From Phoma sp. XZ068 (Eukaryota > Ascomycota > Dothideomycetes > Pleosporales > Didymellaceae): DNA of 64,000 nt. This document shows positions 44,121 through 54,569 of the stretch, one piece after another. Within the stretch, counting starts at the first letter, position 1; each line of letters begins with the position of its first letter. The stretch is from assembly GCA_004835665.1 (NCBI GenBank), contig RBKR01000013.1, positions 1,178,001 through 1,242,000 on the forward strand, written 5' to 3'. Position numbers and translations under genes: made by a program. The notes below the pieces were generated by a model that made no database searches, was not told the DNA's origin, and saw nothing but the letters and a program-made list of their open reading frames with translations.

Positions 44121-45110
44121 ATGAACACCAACACCTCACTCTTCGTACGCGCTCGACCCAGAGTGGCGTTTCCAGACACGAAGAAGATACGAGGTTTCCT
44201 GGCCCTACCTGGGGAGGTTAGGAACCAAATCTACCAATACTACTTCCAGGACACCTATCGCTGTGAGCTCGTCGGGAAAGGTTGCGATTTCACAGCCACA
44301 ACCAAACCCATCCAGTTGGTGTCAAACAGCAGGCCGCGAAAACCACATTATGAAAAATATAAGCCAGATGAGCCCTTGGTCATGCGATTCTTTCGCTACT
44401 GTAAGTCACAGGACATCAATCCTGGCATGTCAAAAGGCTGGCTCAACCCGCATGGCGCCTTAATCCTTGCTTGCAGACAGATATATGCAGAGGTACTACC
44501 ATTACTTTATCAGCGAATAATTTTCGTCTTTGAGGCGCCTCGTCGAATCACCAACTTCCTCTCCTTGGTTCCAAAGAAGAACCACCTTGTCACGAAGTTA
44601 CACCTTCACTACACCTCGTACGGAAACCCTTTATGTGCGAACGACGTCGTTTGGCAAGAGAAACACATCGAGAGCTGGACACGCGCATGCAGGGCGGCAT
44701 CTAAGAGTCTCACCAACCTGCGAGTCCTCGAGATGGATGTCTGGATCAGCGAGGATGCCCCCAAGTTCAACCTTCGCCAGAAATGGCTCCAGCCGTTGTT
44801 GCAGTTTCGCCGCTTGACCCATGACAATGCCCACAAAGGACTGTCAGGTGGTAGTCCCGATGATCAGAAGCCATACGCCCTTGAGACAGTCAAAGTCAGA
44901 GTCAAAACCCGCCTATTCGGCCACAACTTCAACATGAATACCCGGCTGGCCAAGGCGTGCAAGCATCTGCATCGCCTTTTCGGTCTGGGAATTAGCCGTG
45001 CTGTACTCGGGGCGAAGGAAGAGGAGGCTATGGCTCAGTTCGATTCAGCGTGGAACGACAAGTACAAGATTTGGCAGCATCACCTGGGCTTTGCGAAGAC
45101 TGGCTGGTGA
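44121..45110 (+). CDS. DUF7730/F-box-like protein
   Basis: Single exon, 329 residues. The opening FLALPGEVRNQIYQYYF (~27-43) is the F-box-like motif that begins a large family of dothideomycete proteins (DUF7730 and relatives), followed by ALILACRQIYAEVLPLLYQRIIFVFEAP, the second conserved block of this family. The rest alternates charged helices and short strands (LRVLEMDVWISED). No catalytic motif. Members are numerous and lineage-variable; function unknown, possibly substrate recognition for ubiquitination if the motif binds Skp1. Confidence 0.75.
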   Translation: MNTNTSLFVRARPRVAFPDTKKIRGFLALPGEVRNQIYQYYFQDTYRCELVGKGCDFTATTKPIQLVSNSRPRKPHYEKYKPDEPLVMRFFRYCKSQDINPGMSKGWLNPHGALILACRQIYAEVLPLLYQRIIFVFEAPRRITNFLSLVPKKNHLVTKLHLHYTSYGNPLCANDVVWQEKHIESWTRACRAASKSLTNLRVLEMDVWISEDAPKFNLRQKWLQPLLQFRRLTHDNAHKGLSGGSPDDQKPYALETVKVRVKTRLFGHNFNMNTRLAKACKHLHRLFGLGISRAVLGAKEEEAMAQFDSAWNDKYKIWQHHLGFAKTGW

Positions 45111-46000
45111 GCGTTAGGTCTTCCGAATACACCCTTGTGGTATGTCAACCACTAATCCTGGCCTCTATCGAGGTCCTGTACGTGTCTCAACTTCAGGACG
45201 TGTACTGGAATCCGCTTAGTTTGTATCAATCTAGATTCTCTTTTTGTGCATTCTATTGAGAAATCTTTCCATACTATTACAAACTGCACCTTTTGCAAAC
45301 TCCATTATACCTGATCATGCAACCTCCGCTCAAGGGCGCCTCGCATCCTAATTGTGGCGCCAACATTGTGAGTCTTTTCATCTCTGGCGACGGATTGTTT
45401 AGATAGCCTCCGATGAATATAATTGGACCCTCGTTACGAACAAGGAGATGTCTTAGCACAAGGAAATGATATGTGAAGTGCAATGGCACATCACCATAGG
45501 CGAGCGTCGTTGTCTGCCTCAGTGTGATTGGTGGTTGAAACCCCACCAAAGGTCTCCAGACGACACCTATGTTCACAGAACTCCACATACATCGACATGA
45601 CCTGACTTTACTTAGCATTCTAACGGTACTTCAATATATGATTTTCACTACTAGATCTCCACGTTTGACAATACCACGCCGACGAGAAAGCCGCAGACAG
45701 ATATATAACATAACCATTTCCTTTCGCAATACGATTCCACAGCAAACTTCAAGAATAAGAACATCGTGAGGTGATGCAAAGCGATAACGCACCACATTCC
45801 ACCCTTGGAATGCGAAAATCACGGAACTGATACGCGTTGCACATTGTGCTTTCACCGTTGCCTATCACCGCCTTCTTCAATTGCTCGCGCCTTCCCTTGC
45901 AGAGGCACTAATACATATACCATCAACGCCACGTGCCAATACCATACGCAACCTACCACTCACCTTATTGTTTCCCTGCAGCGAACATACATCGACTTCA
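45111..46000. other. intergenic, no gene seen
   Basis: About 890 bp with short frames on both strands lacking domains. An in-frame ATG at 45881 could extend the next gene by 40 codons, but the extension is uninformative. Confidence 0.4.
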
Positions 46001-46552
46001 ATGGTCTCAGTCTCATCCCGCCGCGGGCATGCCGCGATCGGTGCGATCATCAGCGACATGGAGCCATACCTCCCACCTGACACCATCGATCGCCCGGGAT
46101 ACAAGCATTGTCGGACTACCTATGGGCTTCTAACAACCACATACAAGCGCGCTGAGAATTCTGAAGCACCAGAAAAAGTCTACAAGGAGCTGCAGCAACT
46201 CGAGAGCGAGCTCCGCCGCCGCCTTCAAAACCTCAATGCTGCCAAGGGCATCCCAGTCAAGATGACCCATTTCTTGGACGAACTTAGAGCTGCGCTTGAC
46301 CATGCTATGACTGAGGGTGTGGACGTCAACTTCTTGATTCAAGGCATTGCCGATCTGATCGAGGAGAAAACCGAAGCTGTGCCTGCACCGAAGCCAGAGC
46401 GTGTCCTCATGATGCCAGACACGAAATACAAAAAGGTCAAGGCCGAGCTTGCAGAAGCGAACAGAAAGATTCAGAAGCTGAATGAGGAGAACAACTCTCT
46501 GACCTTGTACATCAGGAAGTTGGAGGCAGAGCGTGTACAGCGCCGCACGTGA
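46001..46552 (+). CDS. Unrecognised coiled-coil protein
   Basis: Single exon; start chosen at 46001 (MVSVSSRRGHAAIGAI), giving 183 residues. Two predicted helical regions: VYKELQQLESELRRRLQNLNAAKG (~59-82) and the C-terminal coiled coil KYKKVKAELAEANRKIQKLNEENNSLTLYIRKLEAERVQ (~142-180), with leucines in heptad-like spacing. Between them VDVNFLIQGIADLIEEK. No DNA-binding basic region sits directly before the coil, so it is not a clear bZIP. Function unknown. Confidence 0.55.
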   Translation: MVSVSSRRGHAAIGAIISDMEPYLPPDTIDRPGYKHCRTTYGLLTTTYKRAENSEAPEKVYKELQQLESELRRRLQNLNAAKGIPVKMTHFLDELRAALDHAMTEGVDVNFLIQGIADLIEEKTEAVPAPKPERVLMMPDTKYKKVKAELAEANRKIQKLNEENNSLTLYIRKLEAERVQRRT

Positions 46553-47194
46553 GTTCAGCACACGCAGGGAGATCACAATGCCTCACTGACGCCCCGATTG
46601 AAGAGGTCGCACTACAACCACCTCAAAGGAGGTTAGTTACGATAATTGCAAAGGACATGGTTCTGATTGGGTAGTGGCAGCATTCACTACATGAGCCACA
46701 GATTCCATAGGTGCAGCATGGAAACGGGGAATTCGAGTAATTGAAGAAGAGCCGCTTCTTCAGTGTACTGTTCGCATCGAATTAAGTTCTACGGTCTTTA
46801 CTTCTTGCGATGACTGAACTTCTGAGTTGACAAGTGCCAACCTGTCGCGAATGGCTATTGGCCGCTGTCTTCACCTTCACCTTGACTTTCCGCAGCCACG
46901 TGATGGCACTCTTGTTTTGATCTCTCCCGCCGCTACGCAACAGCTTCCTCGCAACCTCCACCCCAATTATTGACAATTGTCTCTGCCTCTGTTAGACGCG
47001 CAGAATCTTTTGCGCGTCTTTGTTGTTTTAGGTATGCACGAGCTCCTGCCTCATGTAGCAGCACTAAACTCTACACAGTCGAACCGCGTGTTCTTCACGT
47101 TCCACAGCATCTCGCGTTCGATTTTCATCGAGAAAGGAGCCGCTTTGTTCAGGAGTTGAACATCTGCGAGTCCTCTCAACGGTTTGGATCCACC
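46553..47194. other. intergenic, promoter of the basic Ser-rich protein gene
   Basis: About 640 bp. The next gene's frame is open upstream of its ATG (from 46970) but that part reads like leader, not protein. Confidence 0.4.
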
Positions 47195-49393
47195 ATGTCG
47201 CTCGACAAGCGTACCGGTCTCTACTCCATGCCCAGTCATCATGTGCACGGCGCAAAGCCCCGACCACTGCCATCTTTCAACAGCATGGACTTTGAAACTG
47301 AGCAGGTTGACCAAGCAACGGCCCGTGGCGGGTCGGTTCAGGCAGTGAAAGACACCAAGGATGCGATCAAGAAGCAAAAGAAGAAGCGGTCCATGTCTGC
47401 GCACGGTTTGCAACAGTTCAATGGCGGTACACCCGCAGCTGTCGCTCCACTCATCACCGTGACGCCAGCCACTGTCAGCACCAATGGCAAAGAGCAAGAT
47501 AAGAAGAGCCAGGGAAAGGGTGCCGTCCAATCTGACAAGAAGCGGAAGCGTGAGGATGAAGATCACGTCGACATGCCTCTAGCTTTGCACAAGTCGCCCG
47601 GCAGTGGACGCTTCACCGTAGGCGGGAACATGCTACAAAACGTCCAAGCATCGATCAAGGCTGCTGGCGAAGTATTTGGTCACTCCCAGTCTACAGTGCA
47701 GCCTAGCAAAGAGCCATCGAAGAAGAAGACGAAGAAGAAGAAGAAGGCAAAGGCAGATCGCAAGAGCAATGACACTATAGACTTCGATCGCATGGCAAAG
47801 GAGACCCGCATCATTGACAAGAGAGTTAGGAAAGAGAAGAAGAAGGCATGGCGACACAGTACTGCCGAGGTGCAAGCTCGTCCGATGGGGGCAACCGCAA
47901 TTCCTGTTCCATCACCTCAAGTTGCCTCCTCACTTCCCAGGAAGACTCCAGTACCGATCCCAGGAAAAAAGGCCTCTAGCACAGACAATGCTCGTCCGCT
48001 GAAAGCACCCAAAGTTCCCGTTACGTCGAAGTCGTCTCAGGTGGCCTCCTCACTTCCTAGGAAGACTCCAGTGCCGATTCCAGGAAGGTTCTCCAGCACT
48101 GGCAACGCTGTGAATGCGAGCAGGATTGGCCGCAGAGACTCACGACATATAGAGCTGGACACACCGACATCGCAGCTTCCAGAGACACCAGGCAATCTCG
48201 TAGACTCACCGATCCCTTTCAAACTCTCAGGTGCTTCAAAGACGAAGGGATCCCAGGAGTCGAAGAGGGCAATCGCTCAATCGCCACCGACGCCCGTCAT
48301 GGATGAAGCACTCTCTCCTGTAACAAGCAAGCTTGAGATTAAGCAAGATGGACGAGCATCATTAACTGCATCCAACTTGATGCGGTACACGCAGCCACTC
48401 AGCGACAAAGTAAGATCTGAGCCACTCTCTCGAGCAGCTTCCGTTGGCGCCTCGACTCCTGGATCAACCACCTCCGGCGGCACCACTCCCAGCATCAAAG
48501 ACCTGTTCGCACGCACTGGAAAGCCATACTCCCGGTCTGGCGCTGAAATCGACCCTTTCGTAATCCCAGACATCAAGAAGAAAGCCATGCACGAGTCACA
48601 CTCAGAAGCCAACTCCAAAGACTTCACCGAGCGCTACCGCGCCGTCCAAAAAGCCGTCAACTTCACCGACGAACGCGAATACCTCTCCACAGCACTCACC
48701 TGGCGCACCACCAACACGGCCCTCGGGCCCCTCCCCTGCCTCGGTATCAAAGCAAGCGGCTGCAGCACCAAACGCGAACACCTCCTCCTCCTCAGCAAAT
48801 CCGACCCCTCCAACCTCCTCACCCAAATCCTCACCCCGGAACCCAACCACTCGGCCCTCACCGACGCAAAACACCGCGCCCTAGCCGCCCAATGCCTCCT
48901 CAGCATGTCCATCACAGCCCGCATCCCCGTTCCCACGGGCCGTCTGCACGGCGTTTGGAAACTCTTCTGCCCATCGTACTCCTCCACCCACGTCGACAAG
49001 TACGGCTACGGCCAGCGCACGCTGAGTATTTTCTCCATCGCAGGCGGTAGCCCCGACACTGCGTATACGGCTCGTCTCAGCATCCCGCCGCGGTCGATGC
49101 TGTATTCGATTCGAGAGTTCGAGGCACCGCCGCATGCGAGTTTTCGCGTTACGACGGTGAGGACGAGTGTGGAGGGGTATAAGCTCGATTTGGTGTTTTT
49201 GGGAAATGGGTATTTGTTGCTGAGAGTTGATTTGAGTCTGTTGCTTTGTGGGAAGGAGATGCAGACGAGGGAGGGGAAGGGGGTGGTTATGGAGTTTGTG
49301 GGGGTGCATGAGAGTGCGGTTGTGTGGAGGGAGAGGGAGGATGAGCTGGAGGTGGTGGGACGGAAGTTGTTTGCAAAGTATGATGGGGAGTAG
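47195..49393 (+). CDS. Unrecognised basic, Ser/Lys-rich protein with internal repeat
   Basis: Single exon; start at 47195 chosen for its context CCACCATG, giving 732 residues. The N-terminal two thirds are disordered and basic (SKEPSKKKTKKKKKAKADRK near 180, RIIDKRVRKEKKKAWRH), with nuclear-signal-like runs, and contain an exact 16-residue duplication QVASSLPRKTPVPIPG at ~242 and ~282. The C-terminal ~210 residues look folded: FTERYRAVQKAVNF, LPCLGIKASGCSTKREHLLLL, AAQCLLSMSITARIP, YGQRTLSIFSIAG and VDLSLLLCGKE. Codon use becomes very GC- and C-rich in part of this domain (48.6-49.0 kb). No family recognised. Converges with FYV4 254 bp downstream. Confidence 0.7.
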   Translation: MSLDKRTGLYSMPSHHVHGAKPRPLPSFNSMDFETEQVDQATARGGSVQAVKDTKDAIKKQKKKRSMSAHGLQQFNGGTPAAVAPLITVTPATVSTNGKEQDKKSQGKGAVQSDKKRKREDEDHVDMPLALHKSPGSGRFTVGGNMLQNVQASIKAAGEVFGHSQSTVQPSKEPSKKKTKKKKKAKADRKSNDTIDFDRMAKETRIIDKRVRKEKKKAWRHSTAEVQARPMGATAIPVPSPQVASSLPRKTPVPIPGKKASSTDNARPLKAPKVPVTSKSSQVASSLPRKTPVPIPGRFSSTGNAVNASRIGRRDSRHIELDTPTSQLPETPGNLVDSPIPFKLSGASKTKGSQESKRAIAQSPPTPVMDEALSPVTSKLEIKQDGRASLTASNLMRYTQPLSDKVRSEPLSRAASVGASTPGSTTSGGTTPSIKDLFARTGKPYSRSGAEIDPFVIPDIKKKAMHESHSEANSKDFTERYRAVQKAVNFTDEREYLSTALTWRTTNTALGPLPCLGIKASGCSTKREHLLLLSKSDPSNLLTQILTPEPNHSALTDAKHRALAAQCLLSMSITARIPVPTGRLHGVWKLFCPSYSSTHVDKYGYGQRTLSIFSIAGGSPDTAYTARLSIPPRSMLYSIREFEAPPHASFRVTTVRTSVEGYKLDLVFLGNGYLLLRVDLSLLLCGKEMQTREGKGVVMEFVGVHESAVVWREREDELEVVGRKLFAKYDGE

Positions 49394-49647
49394 ATGGAGG
49401 TGAGCTGTGGGTTCGCTGTGGGGTTGGAGATTTTCAGGTAAGTTGACGGGTGACGTTCTGTACAGTCACCTGTTATGGTGAATATTGGCGTTGGCATGGT
49501 TGGAGCTCAGGTACTTCACTTCTTGACGGGTCTTTGAAGATTTCAAGGAGAAAGCATCGTCGGTCGTCGATACTGGCACGTTGGAGCCAGGATATGGTAC
49601 ATTTCCAAATACACCCTCTTGTATAATACACACAATATAACAACACT

Positions 49648-50373
49648 CTACCTCGCCTTGTCCTTGTTCTCGGCTGCCCTCCTCTTCGCGCGGACTTCTG
49701 CCTGCCGCCTCTCACCGCCATCGACCTTGTGTCCTCTCCGCTCCTCCCACATTCCCTCCTGCAGTCGTATCCTCGCCCTCAGGCCCTCACTACCCTTGAC
49801 GGGCTCCACATAGCTTCCCTTGATGGTCTTGGCGCCCTTGATCAGCACGCCGTTGACGGGCTGCAGTGTTTCGACAGGCGCAGATGGTGTCTCGCCAGAG
49901 GGAACGTTAACGACGACTCTCCTCGTGCCGGGGTTGTGTGTGGCCGTCGCGATGGCCGAGCGCGGGCTGATGGTGTTCCCCAGATGCGGGTTCGGGGCAA
50001 CGGGGGCCTCGACGACAGCCAGTTCAGCAACACCGTCAGACACGTGCTGGCAGTCGCCGCCGATGCCGTACTCGCCGTTGCGGAACTTCTCGCGCCAGTG
50101 CAGCAGGTAGCGACGCGAGCGGGCGGGCTCGACACCGAGCTCCTTCAGCTGCGGCGAGGTCAGAGTGAAGAGTGCTTCCCACGAGGGGATCTTGGTGGCG
50201 TGTGCGGAGAGGCCGCGGCCGATTGCGGTCAGGAAGGCGGCTTGGTCGGGGATGAAGGGCGTGGCCTTGGGGACGGGGCGCATGGGGATCGAGTGCTGCA
50301 GGCTGCGCACGCATGTCTTCGGGAGCGAGACGGCGGCCGTCGAGGCGCTGAGGAGCGGGCGTCTGAGTATCAT
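49648..50373 (-). CDS. FYV4: Mitochondrial ribosomal protein mS41 (Fyv4-like, IGR motif)
   Basis: Single exon; start at 50373 (MILRRPLLSASTAAVS) gives 241 residues with a clear mitochondrial presequence. The family hallmark is FLTAIGRGLSAHATKIPSWEALFTLTSPQLKELGVEPARSRRYLLHWREKF (~49-99), the IGR/SAM-like motif of Fyv4, now mS41 of the small mitoribosomal subunit. The C-terminus is an extended basic tail (GGERRQAEVRAKRRAAENKDKAR). The protein is longer than yeast Fyv4, mostly through this tail and the linker. Head-to-head with ARPC1. Confidence 0.85.
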   Translation of the reverse strand: MILRRPLLSASTAAVSLPKTCVRSLQHSIPMRPVPKATPFIPDQAAFLTAIGRGLSAHATKIPSWEALFTLTSPQLKELGVEPARSRRYLLHWREKFRNGEYGIGGDCQHVSDGVAELAVVEAPVAPNPHLGNTISPRSAIATATHNPGTRRVVVNVPSGETPSAPVETLQPVNGVLIKGAKTIKGSYVEPVKGSEGLRARIRLQEGMWEERRGHKVDGGERRQAEVRAKRRAAENKDKAR

Positions 50374-50605
50374 GGCTGCGGGGAGAGCGATTGTGTGGAC
50401 GTGCCGATTGATGTCGTGCGTCCAGCCGGCGCGACGTCGTGAACTTTTCGGACGGAGGAGCCAAGGCGTCGGCCGGCCGTGCACCAGCTCCGCGCGGCAG
50501 CTACATCACCGCCCCGCCGACCATCGACCTGCCACCTCACACCTTGATTGACGCCCGGCAGTAGTAGAGAGTCTCCTACTGCTTCCCCCCTACATTCTAC
50601 CCGCC
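50374..50605. promoter_or_regulatory. shared bidirectional promoter region
   Basis: 232 bp between the divergent starts of FYV4 (-) and ARPC1 (+), GC-rich, with a pyrimidine-rich stretch (50560-50600) before ARPC1. No particular element claimed. Confidence 0.45.
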
Positions 50606-51700
50606 ATGGCCGCCCCCGAAGTGCACCACCTCTTCCACCACCCGATTGCGGACCACTCCTTCTCCGCCGACCGCCAGACGCTTGCTGTAGCCCGTGACAA
50701 CAACGTCGACCTGTACGCAAAGTCTGGCAGTGGCTTCACGCTGCAGGATGAGCTGACAGGCCACGACAAGACGGTGACCGGTGTCGACATTGCCCCCAAC
50801 AGCGGCAAGATCGTCACCTGCTCGCAGGACCGCAACGCCTACGTGTGGGAGCCCTCCCCGCAAGGCTGGAAGCCCACGCTCGTCCTGCTCCGCATCAACC
50901 GCGCAGCCACCTGCGTCCGCTGGGCGCCCTCGGAGACCAAGTTCGCCGTCGGCTCCGGCGCCCGCCTGATCCCCGTGTGCTACTTCGAAGAGGAGGACAA
51001 CTGGTGGGTCTCCAAGCACATCAAGAAGCCCATCCGCAGCACCGTCACCGCCGTTGCATGGCACCCCAACTCGGTCCTGCTAGCTGCAGGTTCCACCGAC
51101 GGCCACGCCCGCGTGCTCTCCTCGTTCGTCAAGGGCGTTGATGCCCGCCCTGAGCCATCCGCGTGGGGCGAGCGTCTCCCTTTCAACACCGTCTGCGGCG
51201 AGTTCCTGAACAACACCGCCGGCTGGGTTCACAGCGTTGCCTTCTCGCCGTCCGGCAACGCCCTCGCCTTCGCCTCCCACGACAGCACGCTCACCGTCGT
51301 CTACCCCTCCGCCCCGGAGCAGCCGCCCAGCGCCGTCATCAGCATCAGCACGCAGGTCCTACCCTTCATGTCGCTCGTCTGGAGTTCCGAGGACGAAATC
51401 ATCGCCGCCGGCTACAACTGTGAGGCCTACCGCCTGCAGGGCTCCGAGAGTGGCTGGCAGCTCGCCGGCTCGCTCGAGAGCAAGGGTCGACCTGGTCTGG
51501 CTGAGGCTCGCGAGGAGAGCGCGTTTAATATGTTCAGGCAGATGGATCTCAAGGGCAAGAGCTCCGCGGATGACACCAAGTTGAAGACGGTGCATCAAAA
51601 TACTATCAGCACGATTCGCAGCTACCAGGAGAGTGGTGGAAAGGTCAGCAAGATCAGCTCTAGTGGTGTTGATGGACGCGTTGTTATTTGGAATGTGTAG
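50606..51700 (+). CDS. ARPC1: Arp2/3 complex subunit 1 (ARPC1/Arc40)
   Basis: WD40 subunit of the actin-nucleating Arp2/3 complex, at cortical patches and endocytic sites. Single exon, 364 residues. Repeats follow the ARPC1 pattern: HDKTVTGVDIAPNSGKIVTCSQDRNAYVWE (~52-81), INRAATCVRWAPSETKFAVGSGARLIPVCYFEEEDNWWVSKHIKKPIRSTV (~99-150, the family signature around WWVSKHIKKPI), TVTAVAWHPNSVLLAAGSTDG, and the final VSKISSSGVDGRVVIWNV. The insert ARPEPSAWGERLPFNTVCGEF is typical of ARPC1. The intronless state and C-rich codons suggest good expression. Confidence 0.97.
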   Translation: MAAPEVHHLFHHPIADHSFSADRQTLAVARDNNVDLYAKSGSGFTLQDELTGHDKTVTGVDIAPNSGKIVTCSQDRNAYVWEPSPQGWKPTLVLLRINRAATCVRWAPSETKFAVGSGARLIPVCYFEEEDNWWVSKHIKKPIRSTVTAVAWHPNSVLLAAGSTDGHARVLSSFVKGVDARPEPSAWGERLPFNTVCGEFLNNTAGWVHSVAFSPSGNALAFASHDSTLTVVYPSAPEQPPSAVISISTQVLPFMSLVWSSEDEIIAAGYNCEAYRLQGSESGWQLAGSLESKGRPGLAEAREESAFNMFRQMDLKGKSSADDTKLKTVHQNTISTIRSYQESGGKVSKISSSGVDGRVVIWNV

Positions 51701-51905
51701 ACGGAAAGATGATTAGATACCTTTTGCTAGGTCCATCTACAAATCCAATCCAATCTGATAAACAAACAATTCAAACATGCAATTCTCGTGCCTCGCTCAA
51801 AGCGAAAGTGGAGTGTCTAATCCCGGATATCACCCAAACTCCAGATTCCCAATCCCCAAAAAACCACCCTATCATACACTCCTCCTATTTCAGTCTCTAC
51901 CTCAT

Positions 51906-54569
51906 TCATCCAAACCCAGTGAACCCAGTGCTAAACGCATCCATCGTGCCCTGCGCAACCGGCATCGCGCTGCCCGTCCCCACGCCCTGCGTCTGGTTGT
52001 CGTTGAGGAACCAGCTCCAGTCCTGGTCGATATCCATCGGCATATTTTGCCAGCTGAAGTTATTCGTCGGGAGGGGGAAGTTGTTCATGCTGTCGTCGCG
52101 GAGGCCCATGCCGAGTCCGCCTGCGCCCGTGCCCATTGTTGGGTTGCTGGTCGTCGACATGGTGTCCTCAGCTGCGAGGGAGTTGAAGTTGTAGAAACCG
52201 TCGTAGGAGACGAAGGGGGAGGGGTCGAGGGCCGGGTATTGTGATGTGGCTGGGGTTTGTGCCGAGACTGAGGATTTGGGCGTGAGGTTGAGGGACTGTG
52301 TTCCTGCGGTTTGTGGCTGGGAGAAAAGACTTTTTCCGCCGGGGGCGCTCTTCTCGCTGGTAGGCGTGTACAACGGCTGTCCTGTGCTTGCGCTGCGGCC
52401 AGAAACGGACGCTGCGGGAGACAGGGCGGGAGGTGGCGGCATAGGGCCCTTGAATGTCTGGTTGCCTCTGCGGATCGAGATGGTGCCAAAGTACGGGATG
52501 ACGAGGTCATCGGATTCGGGGTTTTCACAGTGACCCTTGTTAGGACACCCAGCCTTTTGCGTGGCTTGCATCTTCTCGAGCACTTCAGCGGATTGAAGAG
52601 CGACCTTACCGCCCCTCTCACTCGAGGCACGTCGGAAGATGTCGATGCTGATCTCAATGAGGCGGACGTCGGCTTCGACTTCTTTCATCTTGCTGGGATC
52701 TGCAGTGAAGTTGAAGAGACCAATCTGGATGAGCACTGCGGCAGTGAATCCGATGAAATCGACTGCCTTGCACTCGTAGAGCGGCTGTACAGTGCCAGTG
52801 CGCAGGGCCTGGTAGAGACGCAGCACCTCGCGTGATCCGTTGAGACAGGCGGTTCGAGAGTACGTGAAACGTGAGTTCGTGGCAGACTTGAGCATGAAGG
52901 GGAGATGCAGATAGACGCGAATCTGGTGGTAGATCATCTGTGCCATAATTCGCTCTCGGAGCTCGGCGGCGTTGGACTCGGGAGTAGCCAGAAGCTCAGA
53001 GAAGTCCAGCCACGTCGGGTCGAGCTGCTTCCAGAGATCTTCGAGTTCTTGATCGAGCTGCAGGGCCCAGGCAAACGATTGCTCGGCGACTCCTTGGTTG
53101 CGATCGATGACTCGGCCTGCGAGCTTCGACACGTTGGTCACGAAGATCAACGGGTGCATGAACTCTCCACCAAGATCGGGCGTAGAGAGATCGCAGTGCG
53201 AGTCGCTGACACCGTACGGTAGACCGAGTAAAAGAGACAAGAAGCGGTCACCGTGGTAGAGGCCCCACCAGATACTCTCATGGGCGACTGATGTCGTACG
53301 CTTGCGATGCAAGCCCTGTCAAAGTTAGCTGTGAAGCGTGCGTACTGAATGTTGAAGACATACCATAAGCTGGGCATACATTAACCCTTTGCGATAGCAG
53401 ATCCACGCTCGTCGTGGCTGACCAACATCCGCAAACCACTTCGACTTCAAGATGAGACACTCCATGCCCTCAAGGCTAGCAGCGTACTCGTCGTCGGACA
53501 GGACCCATCGGTCGACTGCCTCAATGTAGCGCTCGACATCGTTATCCTCGGCCGAGGAGCAAATGCCAACGGCCAAGACAACAGTACCGATGGCTCCAAT
53601 GTTGCTGTTTGTCAAGGCTTGTGCGGCGAACTGTGCAAGTGTCTGGTCTGCACCAGATGTGCCGCTGCACTTTCGTCTCCATGTCTGCCACCATTCGCTG
53701 TTGCTGTTCAAGATCTTTGTGAGCTGGTCATAAGAAGGCAGTACAGCAATGAGAGCCTGCTTTACTCTCTCCCTCTTCGCCGATGCCGCAGGTGACTCCT
53801 CCGGCAGGTCATCAGGATGTTTGTTGACGACGGTGTATCGCTCGTCAGGCCCATTTTGTGGAAGCAGAAACGTTTGTTCGGGACCCATGCTGGCTTTCAT
53901 CTTCCTCTCAGCATCATTAAGCTGTGCATATTAACAACTGTGGATGTGGAATGGTAGATGAAGTGACTTACTGCATCCTCGAACACTGAAAGGATAGGGA
54001 TGTGATGACGTCCACTGCTGGACGGCACGCGTTGGCTATCTCTCAGGACATTCGATGAGGCCTCGGAGGACAGCGGTGTTGGTGGAAAGGCCTCCTTTGC
54101 ATAAACATTCCGTGGTGATGCAGTCTCGGCGTGACTCTGAGTTGGGCTTTCTGACTTGGTGGTCTTCTCTTCCAACAAGGAATCAACAAGAGCCTCTAGT
54201 CGGGAAACCCTCTCACGAAGGTTCTTCCTGTGGTCGACAATGACATCTGGGCTTGCATTCTCCTGGTCGATGCATCGGCTGCCCCTAGCAAAGCATTCTG
54301 AACAGACATCTGGGTTGTCGGGCTGGAAGATACATCGAATCTTGCGGCGGCGGCCTAAGGTACATCAGAGACGGACAGGAATGGGAAACGTATTGATTGA
54401 CGCGAAACAGTAATTGTGATTGATAGTATGTAGGTGAGATAGGAGAAGAAGGCGCGTGTGGGAGACGAACGACCGCAGAATGCAAAGACCGGACGAACGT
54501 ACATTCGAAGCAACTATGCGTGCCCTTCCGCATCTTCTTTCGTGTCGGCAGCGACTCTTCTTTCGGCAT
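51906..54569 (-). CDS. Zn(II)2Cys6 fungal transcription factor
   Basis: Four exons, 54569-54503, 54354-53972, 53921-53364 and 53315-51906 (introns 148, 50 and 48 nt), give 805 residues. The zinc cluster at ~20-50 is split by intron 1 and restored as CX2CX6CX9CX2CX6C (CFECRRRKIRC, then CSECFARGSRC). A short coiled coil (RVSRLEALVDSLLEEK, ~70) follows, the usual dimerisation linker. The middle region, with ALTNSNIGAIGTVVLAVGICS, SIWWGLYHGDRFLSLLLGLPYGVSDSHCD and MIYHQIRVYLHLPFML, is the fungal-specific regulatory domain. The C-terminal ~200 residues are Ser/Pro/Gln-rich (activation-like). No biosynthetic cluster lies beside it, so its targets cannot be guessed. Confidence 0.92.

Noticed and set aside
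49729..50442. 237-codon plus-strand frame
   Set aside because: Antisense to FYV4, which has a clear IGR motif and presequence.
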